Below are positions 1-7,119 of a DNA stretch of 7,627 bases, in pieces. Location: positions 1 through 7,627 of the forward strand of contig JALVTA010000110.1 in assembly GCA_027036095.1 (NCBI GenBank). The letters are read 5' to 3'. Source of the DNA: Thiotrichales bacterium (GTDB lineage Bacteria; Pseudomonadota; Gammaproteobacteria; Thiomicrospirales; Thiomicrospiraceae). Each line of letters opens with the position of its first letter. Position 1 is the first letter of the stretch. The notes under the pieces were generated by a model. It did no database searches. It worked only from the letters and a program-made list of their open reading frames with translations, and was not told the DNA's origin. The position numbers and the translations under genes are program-made.

Positions 1-1760
1 CTGTCCATCACCTGCAGCAGGATGTTGAACACGTCCGGATGGGCCTTTTCGATCTCATCGAGCAGCACCACGCTGTGGGGATGCTTGTTGACCGCCTCGG
101 TGAGCTGCCCGCCCTGATCATAGCCCACATAGCCCGGCGGCGCGCCGATCAGTCGCGAAACCGTGTGACGCTCCATGTATTCGGACATGTCGAAGCGCAG
201 CAGCTCCACGCCCAAATGCAGCGCCAGCTGACGGGCCAGCTCCGTCTTGCCCACGCCGGTCGGCCCGGCAAACAGGAAGTTGGCGATGGGCCGATCCGGC
301 TGCTTGAGGCCGGAACGGGCCAGCTTGATGGCCGAAACCACCTGCTCCACCGCCCGGTCCTGATGGAAGATGACCCGCTTGAGATCCGCCTCCAGCGTGG
401 CCAGACGGTCCCGCTCCTTCTGGGTGATCTGCGCCAGCGGCACCCGGGCCAGCCGTGCCACCACCCGCTGGATGTCGGCCACGCCCACCTGAGTGCGGCG
501 GCTTGCGCCCTGCTGCAGGGCGAAGCGGGCGCCCGCCTCGTCAATGACATCGATGGCCTTGTCCGGCAGATGGCGGTCCTGCAGGTGCCGGGCCGACAGC
601 TCCGCTGCCGCACGGAGCGCCGGCAGGGTGTAGCGCACCTGATGATGTGCTTCAAATCTGTCCTTCAAGCCCTTGAGAATCCTGAAGGTTTCCTCCACAC
701 TCGGCTCGGCCACATCAATCTTCTGAAAGCGCCGGGCCAGTGCCCGGTCCTTTTCGAAGATGGTGCGGAACTCCTCGTAGGTGGTGGCACCGATGCAGCG
801 CAGTCTGCCCGCCGCCAGCGCCGGCTTCATCAGGTTGGAAGCATCCATGGCGCCGCCCTGAACGCCTCCTGCCCCGATGATGGTGTGAATCTCATCAATG
901 AACAGGATTGCCTGCGGCTGCTCGGCCAGCGCCTCCAGCAGCATCTTGAAGCGCTGCTCGAAGTCGCCCCGGTAGCGCGTGCCGGCAATCAGCGCCCCCA
1001 TGTCCAGTGAATAGACACGGGCCGTCCGCAGCCGCTCGGGCACCTTGCCTTCGACGATGCGCAGAGCCAGCCCTTCGGCGATGGCCGTCTTGCCCACACC
1101 CGGCTCCCCCACCAGAATGGGGTTGTTCTTGCGCCGGCGCGCCAGAATTTCCAGCGTGCGCTCGATTTCATGGTCACGGCCGATGACCGGATCGATCTCG
1201 CCGGCTTCCGCCAGCGCATTGAGGTCACGGGTGAACTGTTCCAGAACGGAGGTCTCCTTCTCTTCGGCTCTGCTCTCGCCCGCCTCTTCCCCCGCTTCCT
1301 CCTGCCGGTCGCTCTCGATCATGGCCTGCTCTTCGGCCGTGACGCCGTGTGAGATGTAACTGAGCACATCCACCCGGTGCACGCCGCACTTCTCCAGAAA
1401 ATAGACGGCATAGGAGTCCTGCTCGGAATAGATGGAGGCCAGCAGATGCAGGCCCGTCACCTCGGGATGGCCGTTGGACTGCACCGTGTAGATGGCCCGT
1501 TCGATGGTGCGCTGCACCGCCAGCGTCGGCTGCAGCTCCACCGGCTGCTCCGGCAGCCGCACCAGATCCTTGGCCAGATAGCCCTCCAGCAGGTCCTCCA
1601 CGTCTGCCACATCCACGCTGCAGGCATAGATGACATCCTGCACGTCATCCAGCGACAGCAGCTCCAGCAGCACATGCTCCAGCGTAACAAACTCATGCCC
1701 CATCTCATGGGCGAGGCTGAAGGCATTGGAGAGAACGCGCTGTACGTCTTTGCTCAACAT
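1..1760 (-). CDS. clpA: ATP-dependent Clp protease ATP-binding subunit ClpA (partial, C-terminus off the left edge)
   Basis: ClpA is the cytosolic AAA+ unfoldase that threads substrates into ClpP. Translating the minus strand from the ATG at 1760-1758 gives 586 uninterrupted codons; E. coli ClpA has 758, so the C-terminal part with the ClpP-docking loop lies outside the window. In order I see: an N-domain (about 1-140) with HEFVTLEH at 22-29 and the ClpA-type FISHG-like motif YISHG at 135-139; a Glu-rich linker (143-169); D1 with Walker A GEPGVGKT (218-225), pore loop RYRG (262-265), Walker B ILFIDE (285-290) and GATTYEEFR (324-332); D2 with Walker A GPTGVGKT (499-506), pore GYVG (543-546) and Walker B VVLLDE (564-569). 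There is no long middle domain, which excludes ClpB, and the N-domain and ClpS partner exclude ClpC. The start lies 7 nt after the clpS stop. The only SD-like bases (AGGA) are inside the clpS end, so coupling to clpS translation is likely. No damage is visible. Confidence 0.97.
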   Translation of the reverse strand, partial: MLSKDVQRVLSNAFSLAHEMGHEFVTLEHVLLELLSLDDVQDVIYACSVDVADVEDLLEGYLAKDLVRLPEQPVELQPTLAVQRTIERAIYTVQSNGHPEVTGLHLLASIYSEQDSYAVYFLEKCGVHRVDVLSYISHGVTAEEQAMIESDRQEEAGEEAGESRAEEKETSVLEQFTRDLNALAEAGEIDPVIGRDHEIERTLEILARRRKNNPILVGEPGVGKTAIAEGLALRIVEGKVPERLRTARVYSLDMGALIAGTRYRGDFEQRFKMLLEALAEQPQAILFIDEIHTIIGAGGVQGGAMDASNLMKPALAAGRLRCIGATTYEEFRTIFEKDRALARRFQKIDVAEPSVEETFRILKGLKDRFEAHHQVRYTLPALRAAAELSARHLQDRHLPDKAIDVIDEAGARFALQQGASRRTQVGVADIQRVVARLARVPLAQITQKERDRLATLEADLKRVIFHQDRAVEQVVSAIKLARSGLKQPDRPIANFLFAGPTGVGKTELARQLALHLGVELLRFDMSEYMERHTVSRLIGAPPGYVGYDQGGQLTEAVNKHPHSVVLLDEIEKAHPDVFNILLQVMD

Positions 1761-1767
1761 GGGTCTT

Positions 1768-2088
1768 TCAATCGTCCTGTTCTATCTGACACAAAAGCGG
1801 ATGGCCGTTGGCACGGCTGTAGCGGTTGACCTGCATCATCTTGGTTTCGGCAATTTCTCTGGGATACACGCCGCAGATCCCCTTGCCCTGGTTGTGCACC
1901 TGCCACATGATGGCCGTGGCCTTCTCCTCGCTGTGGCCGAAAAAGCGCATCAGCACGCGTACGACGAAATCCATCGGCGTGAAGTCGTCGTTGTAGAGCA
2001 CCACCTTCCACTTGCGCGGCGGCTTGACCTTTGCCGGCGCCTTCTCGAGGACGGTGCTGCCATCGAAGCTATAATCCCAGCTGCTCAT
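1768..2088 (-). CDS. clpS: ATP-dependent Clp protease adaptor ClpS
   Basis: ClpS is the small adaptor that recognises N-terminal Phe, Leu, Trp or Tyr degrons and delivers them to the ClpA N-domain. The product is 106 residues, the same size as E. coli ClpS (106). A flexible N-terminal tail (1-25) precedes the core, starting at PPRKWKVVLYNDDFTPM. The N-degron pocket residues are all present: Asn33, Asp34, Asp35, gatekeeper Met39 and His65, each one lower than the E. coli number. The family signatures GKGICGVYPREIAETK (68-83) and HPLLC (96-100) are intact. The frame remains open upstream of 2088, but that extension is antisense to the neighbouring gene and resembles nothing in ClpS, so ATG 2088 is the start. 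There is no SD sequence in front of this ATG, and the best promoter lies only 7 nt away, so the mRNA may be leaderless or nearly so. clpA follows in the same operon. Confidence 0.97.
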   Translation of the reverse strand: MSSWDYSFDGSTVLEKAPAKVKPPRKWKVVLYNDDFTPMDFVVRVLMRFFGHSEEKATAIMWQVHNQGKGICGVYPREIAETKMMQVNRYSRANGHPLLCQIEQDD

Positions 2089-2095
2089 GCATTCA

Positions 2096-2127
2096 ATTAT
2101 ATATGGGGTGTCAAGTCCGCCATGCAA
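2096..2127 (-). promoter_or_regulatory. Candidate clpS-clpA promoter (perfect TATAAT; overlapping heat-shock-like element)
   Basis: Reading the minus strand, a perfect TATAAT (2101-2096) ends 7 nt before the clpS ATG. It overlaps CCCCATAT (2108-2101), which equals the known sigma-32 -10 consensus CCCCATNT. TTGCAT (2127-2122) lies 13 nt upstream of CCCCATAT and matches four of six bases of the heat-shock -35 core TTGAAA. A perfect TTGACA (2114-2109) is also present, but only 7 bp from TATAAT, so the two cannot serve as a normal -35/-10 pair. Any of these readings puts the transcription start within a few bases of the ATG. The element is seen in the sequence; which sigma factor uses it is inference. 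Confidence 0.5.
2097..2110 (+). promoter_or_regulatory. Possible -10 and weak ribosome site of the DUF389 gene
   Basis: On the plus strand the same AT-rich island offers TTATAT or TATATA (2097-2103) as a -10 box, but no good -35 lies 16-18 bp upstream inside clpS. GGGGTG (2105-2110) is the only purine-rich stretch before the ATG at 2122, and its 11-nt spacing is long for an SD. If this -10 is used, the two divergent genes share one AT-rich core and would compete for polymerase. Confidence 0.25.
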
Positions 2128-3984
2128 CCGGTCCATCTGCTCTATCAGCCAGGCAGCGCCGAGCTTGTCGAAGCCGTCTCCGGGGTGCTGAGCGTGCCCG
2201 TGCACACACGCGAGATTCGCGGGGAAGTGCCGCTGACCGAGGCACTTGAGGACACGCCCGACGGGGCCACGCTCTATCTTCTGCTGGACGATGCCCTGTT
2301 CAAGGCGCTGTTGCGACACACGGCGGACCGAGAGCTCATCCTCTGCCCACTGCCTTGGCGCGGCAATCCGCACACCTGTCGGGGCCTGCTGCTGCAGCGG
2401 GACTGGCGTGCCCAGCTCAAGGCCTGGCAGGCGGCAGACACCCCGCCGCTGTATGACCGGCTTCTTCAGGCCAATGGAGAACTGGTGCTGGATCAGCTCA
2501 CCGTCGGCCAGCGGCTGGGGTTCAATCTGACTGACCGCTGGCAGCGCTTCCGCCTGCTGCTGCGCAATCTGCGCGCCATGCGCCTGCGCCCTTTCACGCT
2601 GACGACTGCCAAGGAGGCGGTCATTCGCTGCGCCGCCCTTTCCCTGCGGGTGGGCGAAGCCGGACGCCTGCAGCACAAGGCGCCCGGTCTCTGCCCGGAT
2701 GAACCCGCACTGGGCAAGGTAGCCGCCCTCATCTACGCACCACGCAGCCTGATGGAACTGTTCGGCCTGTTCTGGCGTGGCCGTCGCAATCCGGCCGGGC
2801 GACTCCCCCACGGCATCGGCCTAGTCAAAAGCCGCGCCCTTATCCTGACCAGTGAGCAAACCTTTCCCTATGTGATCGACGGCGAACGTTTCGCCAGCCA
2901 ACGGCTGGAAATCCGCCTCATTCCCGTCCGCTGCCGCATCGCTCAGGGTGTATCACTGCCCGTGGATGAGCAGGACCGGGAAGTCATCCGCACCCGGGGC
3001 ATCCCCACCGAACAGGAGGACATCGACTTTTTCAGCCGCCGCGCTCTACCGCTGTTCACGCCGGCCAGCGAGGGAGAGTTCGCCGATCTGTTCCGCCAGC
3101 TGCGCGACAGCGCCCGCTTCAGCGCCCCCTTCGGCGTGCTGCTGACGCTAAGCGTGCTGCTGGCCACCGTCGGCCTCTACCAGAACGCCGCGCCGGTGAT
3201 CATCGGTGCCATGATCCTGGCGCCCCTGATGGCGCCCATCGTCTCCCTCTCCATGGGGCTGATCCGTCTGGATCGGGAGCTGATGCGCCGCAGCGCCCGC
3301 ACCGTCGCTCTGGGCACCCTGCTGTCGCTGACCCTGGCAGCCCTGTTTGCCCTGGCCATGCCTTTCGAACATCTGACCGATCAGATGGCCGCACGCACCC
3401 ACCCCAACCTGCTCGACCTGGTCGTGGCCATTCTTTCCGGACTGGCCGCCGCCTATGCCTACAGCCGGGAGGAGATTGCCAAGAGTCTTGCCGGCGTGGC
3501 CATCGCCGTGGCACTGGTGCCGCCGCTGGCCGTCGCCGGCATCGGACTGGGCTGGCTGGATCTGCACATGTTCTCGCAGGCGCTGCTGCTGTTTCTCACC
3601 AACCTCATCGGCATCGTGGTGGCAGCCGGCCTGCTGTTCTACGTGCTGGGTTTCAGCTCCCTGAAGACCGCCCGGGCCGCCCTCGGCTACAAGCTGGCGC
3701 TGCTGCTGACCATTCTGATTCCACTGGGGATCAGCTCCTACAGCTGGTGGCAGGAAGAGCAGCTCTATCAGCAGCTCTCCCGGGTGCGCTCAATCCAGGT
3801 GGGTGATCAGCAGCTGCCCGTCCAGCTGGAGCGGATGCGCCAGACGGCTGACGGCCCGGTTGCCGTGCTGACCGTCACCCTGCCGTCCGGACAGGCCCAG
3901 CCCACACAGCAGGCCGTGCTTGCCGCATTGAGGCGGCAGCTGGGAACGGAACGTCCCATCGAAGTGCGTTTCGTCTATCGCTGA
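2122..3984 (+). CDS. DUF389 (TIGR00341-like) membrane protein with a degenerate diacylglycerol-kinase-like N-terminal domain
   Basis: A 620-residue protein of unknown function. Residues about 333-540 form seven likely membrane segments (about 334-353, 357-381, 393-413, 430-448, 454-477, 483-509, 520-540) with the DUF389 hallmarks GAMILAPLMAPI (362-373) and GVAIAVALVPPLA (458-470). Arg/Lys-rich loops at 382-393, 448-454 and 512-524 put the N-terminus in the cytoplasm and the last 80 residues in the periplasm. Residues 1-275 follow the diacylglycerol/sphingosine-kinase fold in order: ILCPLPWRGNP (73-83) where the family has its iiPlGTgND strand, YDRLLQANGELVLDQLTVG (111-129) like the family's D-ng-f-N-s-G segment, and VIDGERF (251-257) followed by LEIRLIPV like the family's C-terminal DGE motif. 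The GGDGT nucleotide motif is absent; its place appears to be LLLDDALF (53-60), so kinase activity is doubtful. ATG 2122 is chosen because upstream codons are antisense to clpS and clpA. The gene is monocistronic, divergent from clpS and convergent with icd. The DUF389 call is firm, the kinase-fold call likely, and no role is assignable. Confidence 0.88.
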   Translation: MQPVHLLYQPGSAELVEAVSGVLSVPVHTREIRGEVPLTEALEDTPDGATLYLLLDDALFKALLRHTADRELILCPLPWRGNPHTCRGLLLQRDWRAQLKAWQAADTPPLYDRLLQANGELVLDQLTVGQRLGFNLTDRWQRFRLLLRNLRAMRLRPFTLTTAKEAVIRCAALSLRVGEAGRLQHKAPGLCPDEPALGKVAALIYAPRSLMELFGLFWRGRRNPAGRLPHGIGLVKSRALILTSEQTFPYVIDGERFASQRLEIRLIPVRCRIAQGVSLPVDEQDREVIRTRGIPTEQEDIDFFSRRALPLFTPASEGEFADLFRQLRDSARFSAPFGVLLTLSVLLATVGLYQNAAPVIIGAMILAPLMAPIVSLSMGLIRLDRELMRRSARTVALGTLLSLTLAALFALAMPFEHLTDQMAARTHPNLLDLVVAILSGLAAAYAYSREEIAKSLAGVAIAVALVPPLAVAGIGLGWLDLHMFSQALLLFLTNLIGIVVAAGLLFYVLGFSSLKTARAALGYKLALLLTILIPLGISSYSWWQEEQLYQQLSRVRSIQVGDQQLPVQLERMRQTADGPVAVLTVTLPSGQAQPTQQAVLAALRRQLGTERPIEVRFVYR

Positions 3985-4021
3985 GGCCGTTCAGGCGTTC
4001 GGCGCCAGCCAGCAGGATGGC

Positions 4022-4050
4022 GAGGGCCGGAAAGTGCGCCTGAGGCCCTC
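4022..4050 (+). repeat. Inverted repeat downstream of the DUF389 gene, possible weak transcript end
   Basis: GAGGGCC (4022-4028) and GGCCCTC (4044-4050) can pair as a 7-bp stem, lengthened by GG/CC (4029-4030 with 4039-4040) if a 3-nt bulge is allowed. It begins 37 nt after the DUF389 stop. No T-run follows, so it is not a classic intrinsic terminator; it could be a 3'-end stabilising hairpin. The rest of the 179-bp gap (3985-4163), apart from the icd terminator, shows nothing I can name. Confidence 0.3.
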
Positions 4051-4110
4051 ATACCCTGCATGTCTTCTGACAACAGCGGGCCACACGGCCGTTTCCGTAA
4101 AGCAGGCAAC

Positions 4111-4135
4111 AAAAAAGCCGGCGTTTCCGCCGGCT
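4111..4135 (-). terminator. Intrinsic terminator of icd
   Basis: Reading the minus strand, an 8-bp perfect GC-rich stem AGCCGGCG (4135-4128) / CGCCGGCT (4123-4116) encloses a GAAA tetraloop (4127-4124) and is followed directly by five more T residues (4115-4111). It starts 28 nt after the icd stop. On the plus strand the stem is preceded by the A-run but followed by CTTGT rather than a T-run, so it should work much less well for the converging DUF389 transcript. Confidence 0.92.
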
Positions 4136-4163
4136 CTTGTCAGGCGCCTCACACCCGTCAGGA

Positions 4164-5426
<1,263 letters not shown>

Positions 5427-5442
5427 GCTTCGACCTCGTTGT

Positions 5443-5462
5443 TAAAATGACGGCCAATTTTA
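5443..5462. repeat. Inverted repeat TAAAAT-N8-ATTTTA between icd and rluE
   Basis: Two perfect 6-base arms, TAAAAT (5443-5448) and ATTTTA (5457-5462), are separated by 8 bp in the middle of the 50-bp divergent region. Each arm can be read as a -10 box for one direction, and together they look like a possible operator dyad. It is the most AT-rich part of the icd-rluE gap. Confidence 0.5.
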
Positions 5463-5465
5463 CCA
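5457..5465 (-). promoter_or_regulatory. Candidate icd promoter, extended -10
   Basis: On the minus strand TGGTAAAAT (5465-5457) is an extended -10 element: TGN directly before TAAAAT, one mismatch from TATAAT. No good -35 lies 17 bp upstream, which is tolerable for extended -10 promoters. The predicted transcription start near 5450 would give a leader of about 24 nt containing the GAGGT ribosome site. Confidence 0.45.
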
Positions 5466-5476
5466 TACGCCCTCTC

Positions 5477-6016
5477 ATGAGCCGACTGCTGCTGTTCAAC
5501 AAGCCCTATGGTGTGCTGAGCCAGTTCAGCGATGCCGACGGGCGCCCCACCCTGAAGGATTACATCGACGTACCCGGCGTCTATCCGGCCGGCCGGCTCG
5601 ACCGGGATTCGGAAGGGCTGCTGCTTCTGACCGATAACGGCCGTCTGCAGCACCGCATCGCCCACCCGCGTCACAAGCTCGAAAAGACCTACTGGGTACA
5701 GGTGGAAGGCGCTCCCACGGAAGCGGAGCTGGAACCGCTGCGCCGGGGCATTCAGCTGAAGGACGGTCCCACCCGTCCGGCGAAGGTGCGGCGTATCGAC
5801 CCGCCCGCGCTGTGGCCACGCAACCCACCGGTGCGCTACCGCAAGTCCGTACCTGACACCTGGCTGGAAATCCGCATCACCGAGGGGCGCAACCGGCAGG
5901 TACGGCGCATGACAGCGGCCATCGGCTTTCCGACGCTCAGGCTGGTGCGGGTTAGAATAGGCCGCTGGCGGCTCGGACGGCTGCAGCCGGGCGAATGGAT
6001 TGAGCTGGAGGTGTGA
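5477..6016 (+). CDS. rluE: 23S rRNA pseudouridine synthase RluE (RsuA/RluB/E/F family)
   Basis: RluE converts uridine 2457 (E. coli numbering) of 23S rRNA to pseudouridine. The product is 179 residues with no N-terminal S4 domain, as in E. coli RluE (217), whose extra length is a basic N-terminal tail missing here. Motifs in order: LLFNKPYGVLSQF (5-17), the catalytic signature GRLDRDSEGLLLLT (39-52) with Asp42 as the nucleophile, WVQVEG (73-78), LWPRNPPVRYRKSVP (112-126) and EGRNRQVRRMTAAIGFPTLRL (136-156). The match to E. coli RluE across LWPRNPP and GRNRQVRRMTA makes RluE more likely than RluF or RsuA. An in-frame ATG at 5447 would add 10 residues but lies inside a possible promoter; neither start has an SD sequence. 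I prefer 5477 because the fold begins two residues later. The gene is divergent from icd and overlaps mnmA by 1 nt. Confidence 0.93.
   Translation: MSRLLLFNKPYGVLSQFSDADGRPTLKDYIDVPGVYPAGRLDRDSEGLLLLTDNGRLQHRIAHPRHKLEKTYWVQVEGAPTEAELEPLRRGIQLKDGPTRPAKVRRIDPPALWPRNPPVRYRKSVPDTWLEIRITEGRNRQVRRMTAAIGFPTLRLVRVRIGRWRLGRLQPGEWIELEV
5953..5958 (+). promoter_or_regulatory. Possible internal -10 box for mnmA within rluE
   Basis: TAGAAT matches TATAAT at five of six positions and lies 57 nt before the mnmA ATG. It falls on the codons GTT-AGA-ATA of rluE; AGA and ATA are codons that GC-rich gammaproteobacteria usually avoid, so the nucleotide sequence itself may be under selection. I find no convincing -35 upstream. 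Confidence 0.25.
6007..6012 (+). promoter_or_regulatory. Ribosome binding site of mnmA
   Basis: GGAGGT is a nearly full anti-SD match located in the last codons of rluE. It leaves only 3 nt before ATG 6016, shorter than usual; a GTG at 6013 would leave no room and is rejected as the start. The stop-start overlap TGATG suggests reinitiation by ribosomes finishing rluE. Confidence 0.7.
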
Positions 6017-7119
6017 TGAAGGTCATCGTAGGGCTTTCCGGAGGTGTGGACTCCGCCGTGAGCGCCCTGTTGCTCAAGCAGCAGGGCTATGAGGTGGAAG
6101 GTCTTTTCATGAAGAACTGGGAAGGTGACGACACCGAAGACTACTGCCCGGCCCGGGAGGACCTGATGGATGTCATGGCGGTGTGCGACCGCCTCGGTAT
6201 TGAGCTGCATGTGCGCAACTTCGCCCGGGAGTACTGGGAGCGGGTGTTCAGCTATTTTCTCGATGAGTACCGGGCCGGACGCACCCCCAATCCGGATATT
6301 CTCTGCAACAAGGAGGTCAAGTTCCGCGCCTTTCTGGATGAAGCCCTGCGTCTGGGCGCCGATCGCATCGCCATGGGCCACTACGCCCGCAACGTAGAGG
6401 ATGAAACGGGACGCTTCCATCTGATGAAGGGACTGGATGCCAACAAGGACCAGACCTACTTTCTCTACACCCTGCAGCAGCACCAGCTGGAAAAGAGCCT
6501 GTTTCCCGTCGGCGGGCTGGAAAAGCCCCGCGTACGCGAAATTGCCGCCGAACATGGGCTTCCGGTGGCCGCCAAGAAGGACTCCACCGGCATCTGCTTC
6601 ATTGGCGAACGCAAGTTCAAGGACTTCCTTCAGCGCTATCTGCCCGCCCAGCCGGGGGAAATGGTCACGCCGGAGGGCGAAGTGGTCGGCCGTCACGACG
6701 GACTGATGTATTACACGCTGGGGCAGCGCCGCGGTCTCGGCATCGGAGGTGGCCACGGTCGGGAGAACCTGCCCTGGTTCGTGGCCGACAAGGATCTGGA
6801 GAACAACCGCCTCATCGTGGTGCAGGGGGAGCACCCCCTGCTCTACCATGACGCGCTGATCGCCGGGCAAGTGCACTGGACGGCCGGCACCCTGCCGGAG
6901 AAACGCCAACTTCGCGCCAAGATCCGCTACCGGCAGCAAGAGCAGCCCTGCCGCATCGAGCCGCTGCCGGACGGGCAGCTGGCCGTGGTGTTCGACACGC
7001 CCCAGCGGGCGCTCACGCCGGGGCAATCCGTCGTTTTCTATGACGGCGACGAATGTCTCGGCGGCGGCATCATCGAACGGCGCTTCAAGCACGAAACGGA
7101 ACTGGAGAACGCCCTGTGA
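6016..7119 (+). CDS. mnmA: tRNA-specific 2-thiouridylase MnmA
   Basis: MnmA thiolates U34 of tRNA Glu, Gln and Lys, using ATP to adenylate C2 and a persulfide delivered by the Tus relay. The product is 367 residues, E. coli MnmA 368. The N-terminal PP-loop ATP-binding motif SGGVDS is at 8-13. FMKNWEGDD (31-39) and GRTPNPDILCNKEVKF (88-103) carry the acceptor Cys97, and KDSTGICFIGERKF (188-201) carries the catalytic partner Cys194; these equal E. coli Cys102 and Cys199 at a constant offset of -5. GHYAR (121-125), DQTYFLY (145-151) and YTLGQRRGLGIGG (233-245) are also family signatures, and the C-terminal beta-barrel ends in GGGIIER (349-355). ATG 6016 overlaps the rluE stop by one base. hflD starts within the mnmA stop, so the three genes form one operon. 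In E. coli nudJ lies between rluE and mnmA; it is absent here. Confidence 0.98.
   Translation: MKVIVGLSGGVDSAVSALLLKQQGYEVEGLFMKNWEGDDTEDYCPAREDLMDVMAVCDRLGIELHVRNFAREYWERVFSYFLDEYRAGRTPNPDILCNKEVKFRAFLDEALRLGADRIAMGHYARNVEDETGRFHLMKGLDANKDQTYFLYTLQQHQLEKSLFPVGGLEKPRVREIAAEHGLPVAAKKDSTGICFIGERKFKDFLQRYLPAQPGEMVTPEGEVVGRHDGLMYYTLGQRRGLGIGGGHGRENLPWFVADKDLENNRLIVVQGEHPLLYHDALIAGQVHWTAGTLPEKRQLRAKIRYRQQEQPCRIEPLPDGQLAVVFDTPQRALTPGQSVVFYDGDECLGGGIIERRFKHETELENAL
7104..7107 (+). promoter_or_regulatory. Ribosome binding site deciding the GTG start of hflD
   Basis: GGAG lies 8 nt before GTG 7116, good SD spacing. No ATG is available nearby in the hflD frame, and the HflD homology begins right after this GTG. 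Confidence 0.65.

Larger units (their letters stand above)
5439..5466 (+). promoter_or_regulatory. Candidate promoter of the rluE-mnmA-hflD operon
   Basis: TTGTTA (5439-5444) and TACCAT (5461-5466) are 16 bp apart, each matching its consensus hexamer at four of six positions; this would start transcription only a few bases before ATG 5477. The alternative is TAAAAT (5443-5448) as the -10, giving a leader of about 20 nt but lacking a -35. The sequence does not decide between them. Confidence 0.35.

Noticed and set aside
39..1010. 323-codon plus-strand open frame across clpA
   Set aside because: It is antisense to the two conserved ATPase domains of clpA and has no motif of its own.
2096..2114. 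TTGACA and TATAAT as one sigma-70 promoter for clpS
   Set aside because: Both hexamers are perfect but only 7 bp apart; a normal spacer is 16-18 bp, so they cannot act together.
1630..2121. Upstream in-frame extension of the DUF389 gene (164 codons)
   Set aside because: It lies antisense to clpS and the 5' end of clpA. The translation has Ser-rich and His-rich filler and no DUF389 or kinase-like feature; ATG 2122 starts the recognisable protein.
2089..2811. Upstream in-frame extension of clpS on the minus strand
   Set aside because: It is antisense to the DUF389 gene, and ClpS proteins are about 106 residues, which ATG 2088 gives exactly.
3998..4010. GGCG-TTCGG-CGCC mini-hairpin after the DUF389 stop
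   Set aside because: The stem is only 4 bp and no T-run follows; such stems are frequent by chance in GC-rich DNA.
5447..5476. Ten-residue N-terminal extension of RluE from ATG 5447
   Set aside because: It has no SD sequence, overlaps the TAAAAT box and inverted repeat, and adds nothing the enzyme fold needs. It cannot be fully excluded.
5836..7092. 418-codon minus-strand open frame across mnmA and the end of rluE
   Set aside because: It is antisense to two well-conserved genes, has no recognisable motif and no ribosome site of note; a shadow frame.
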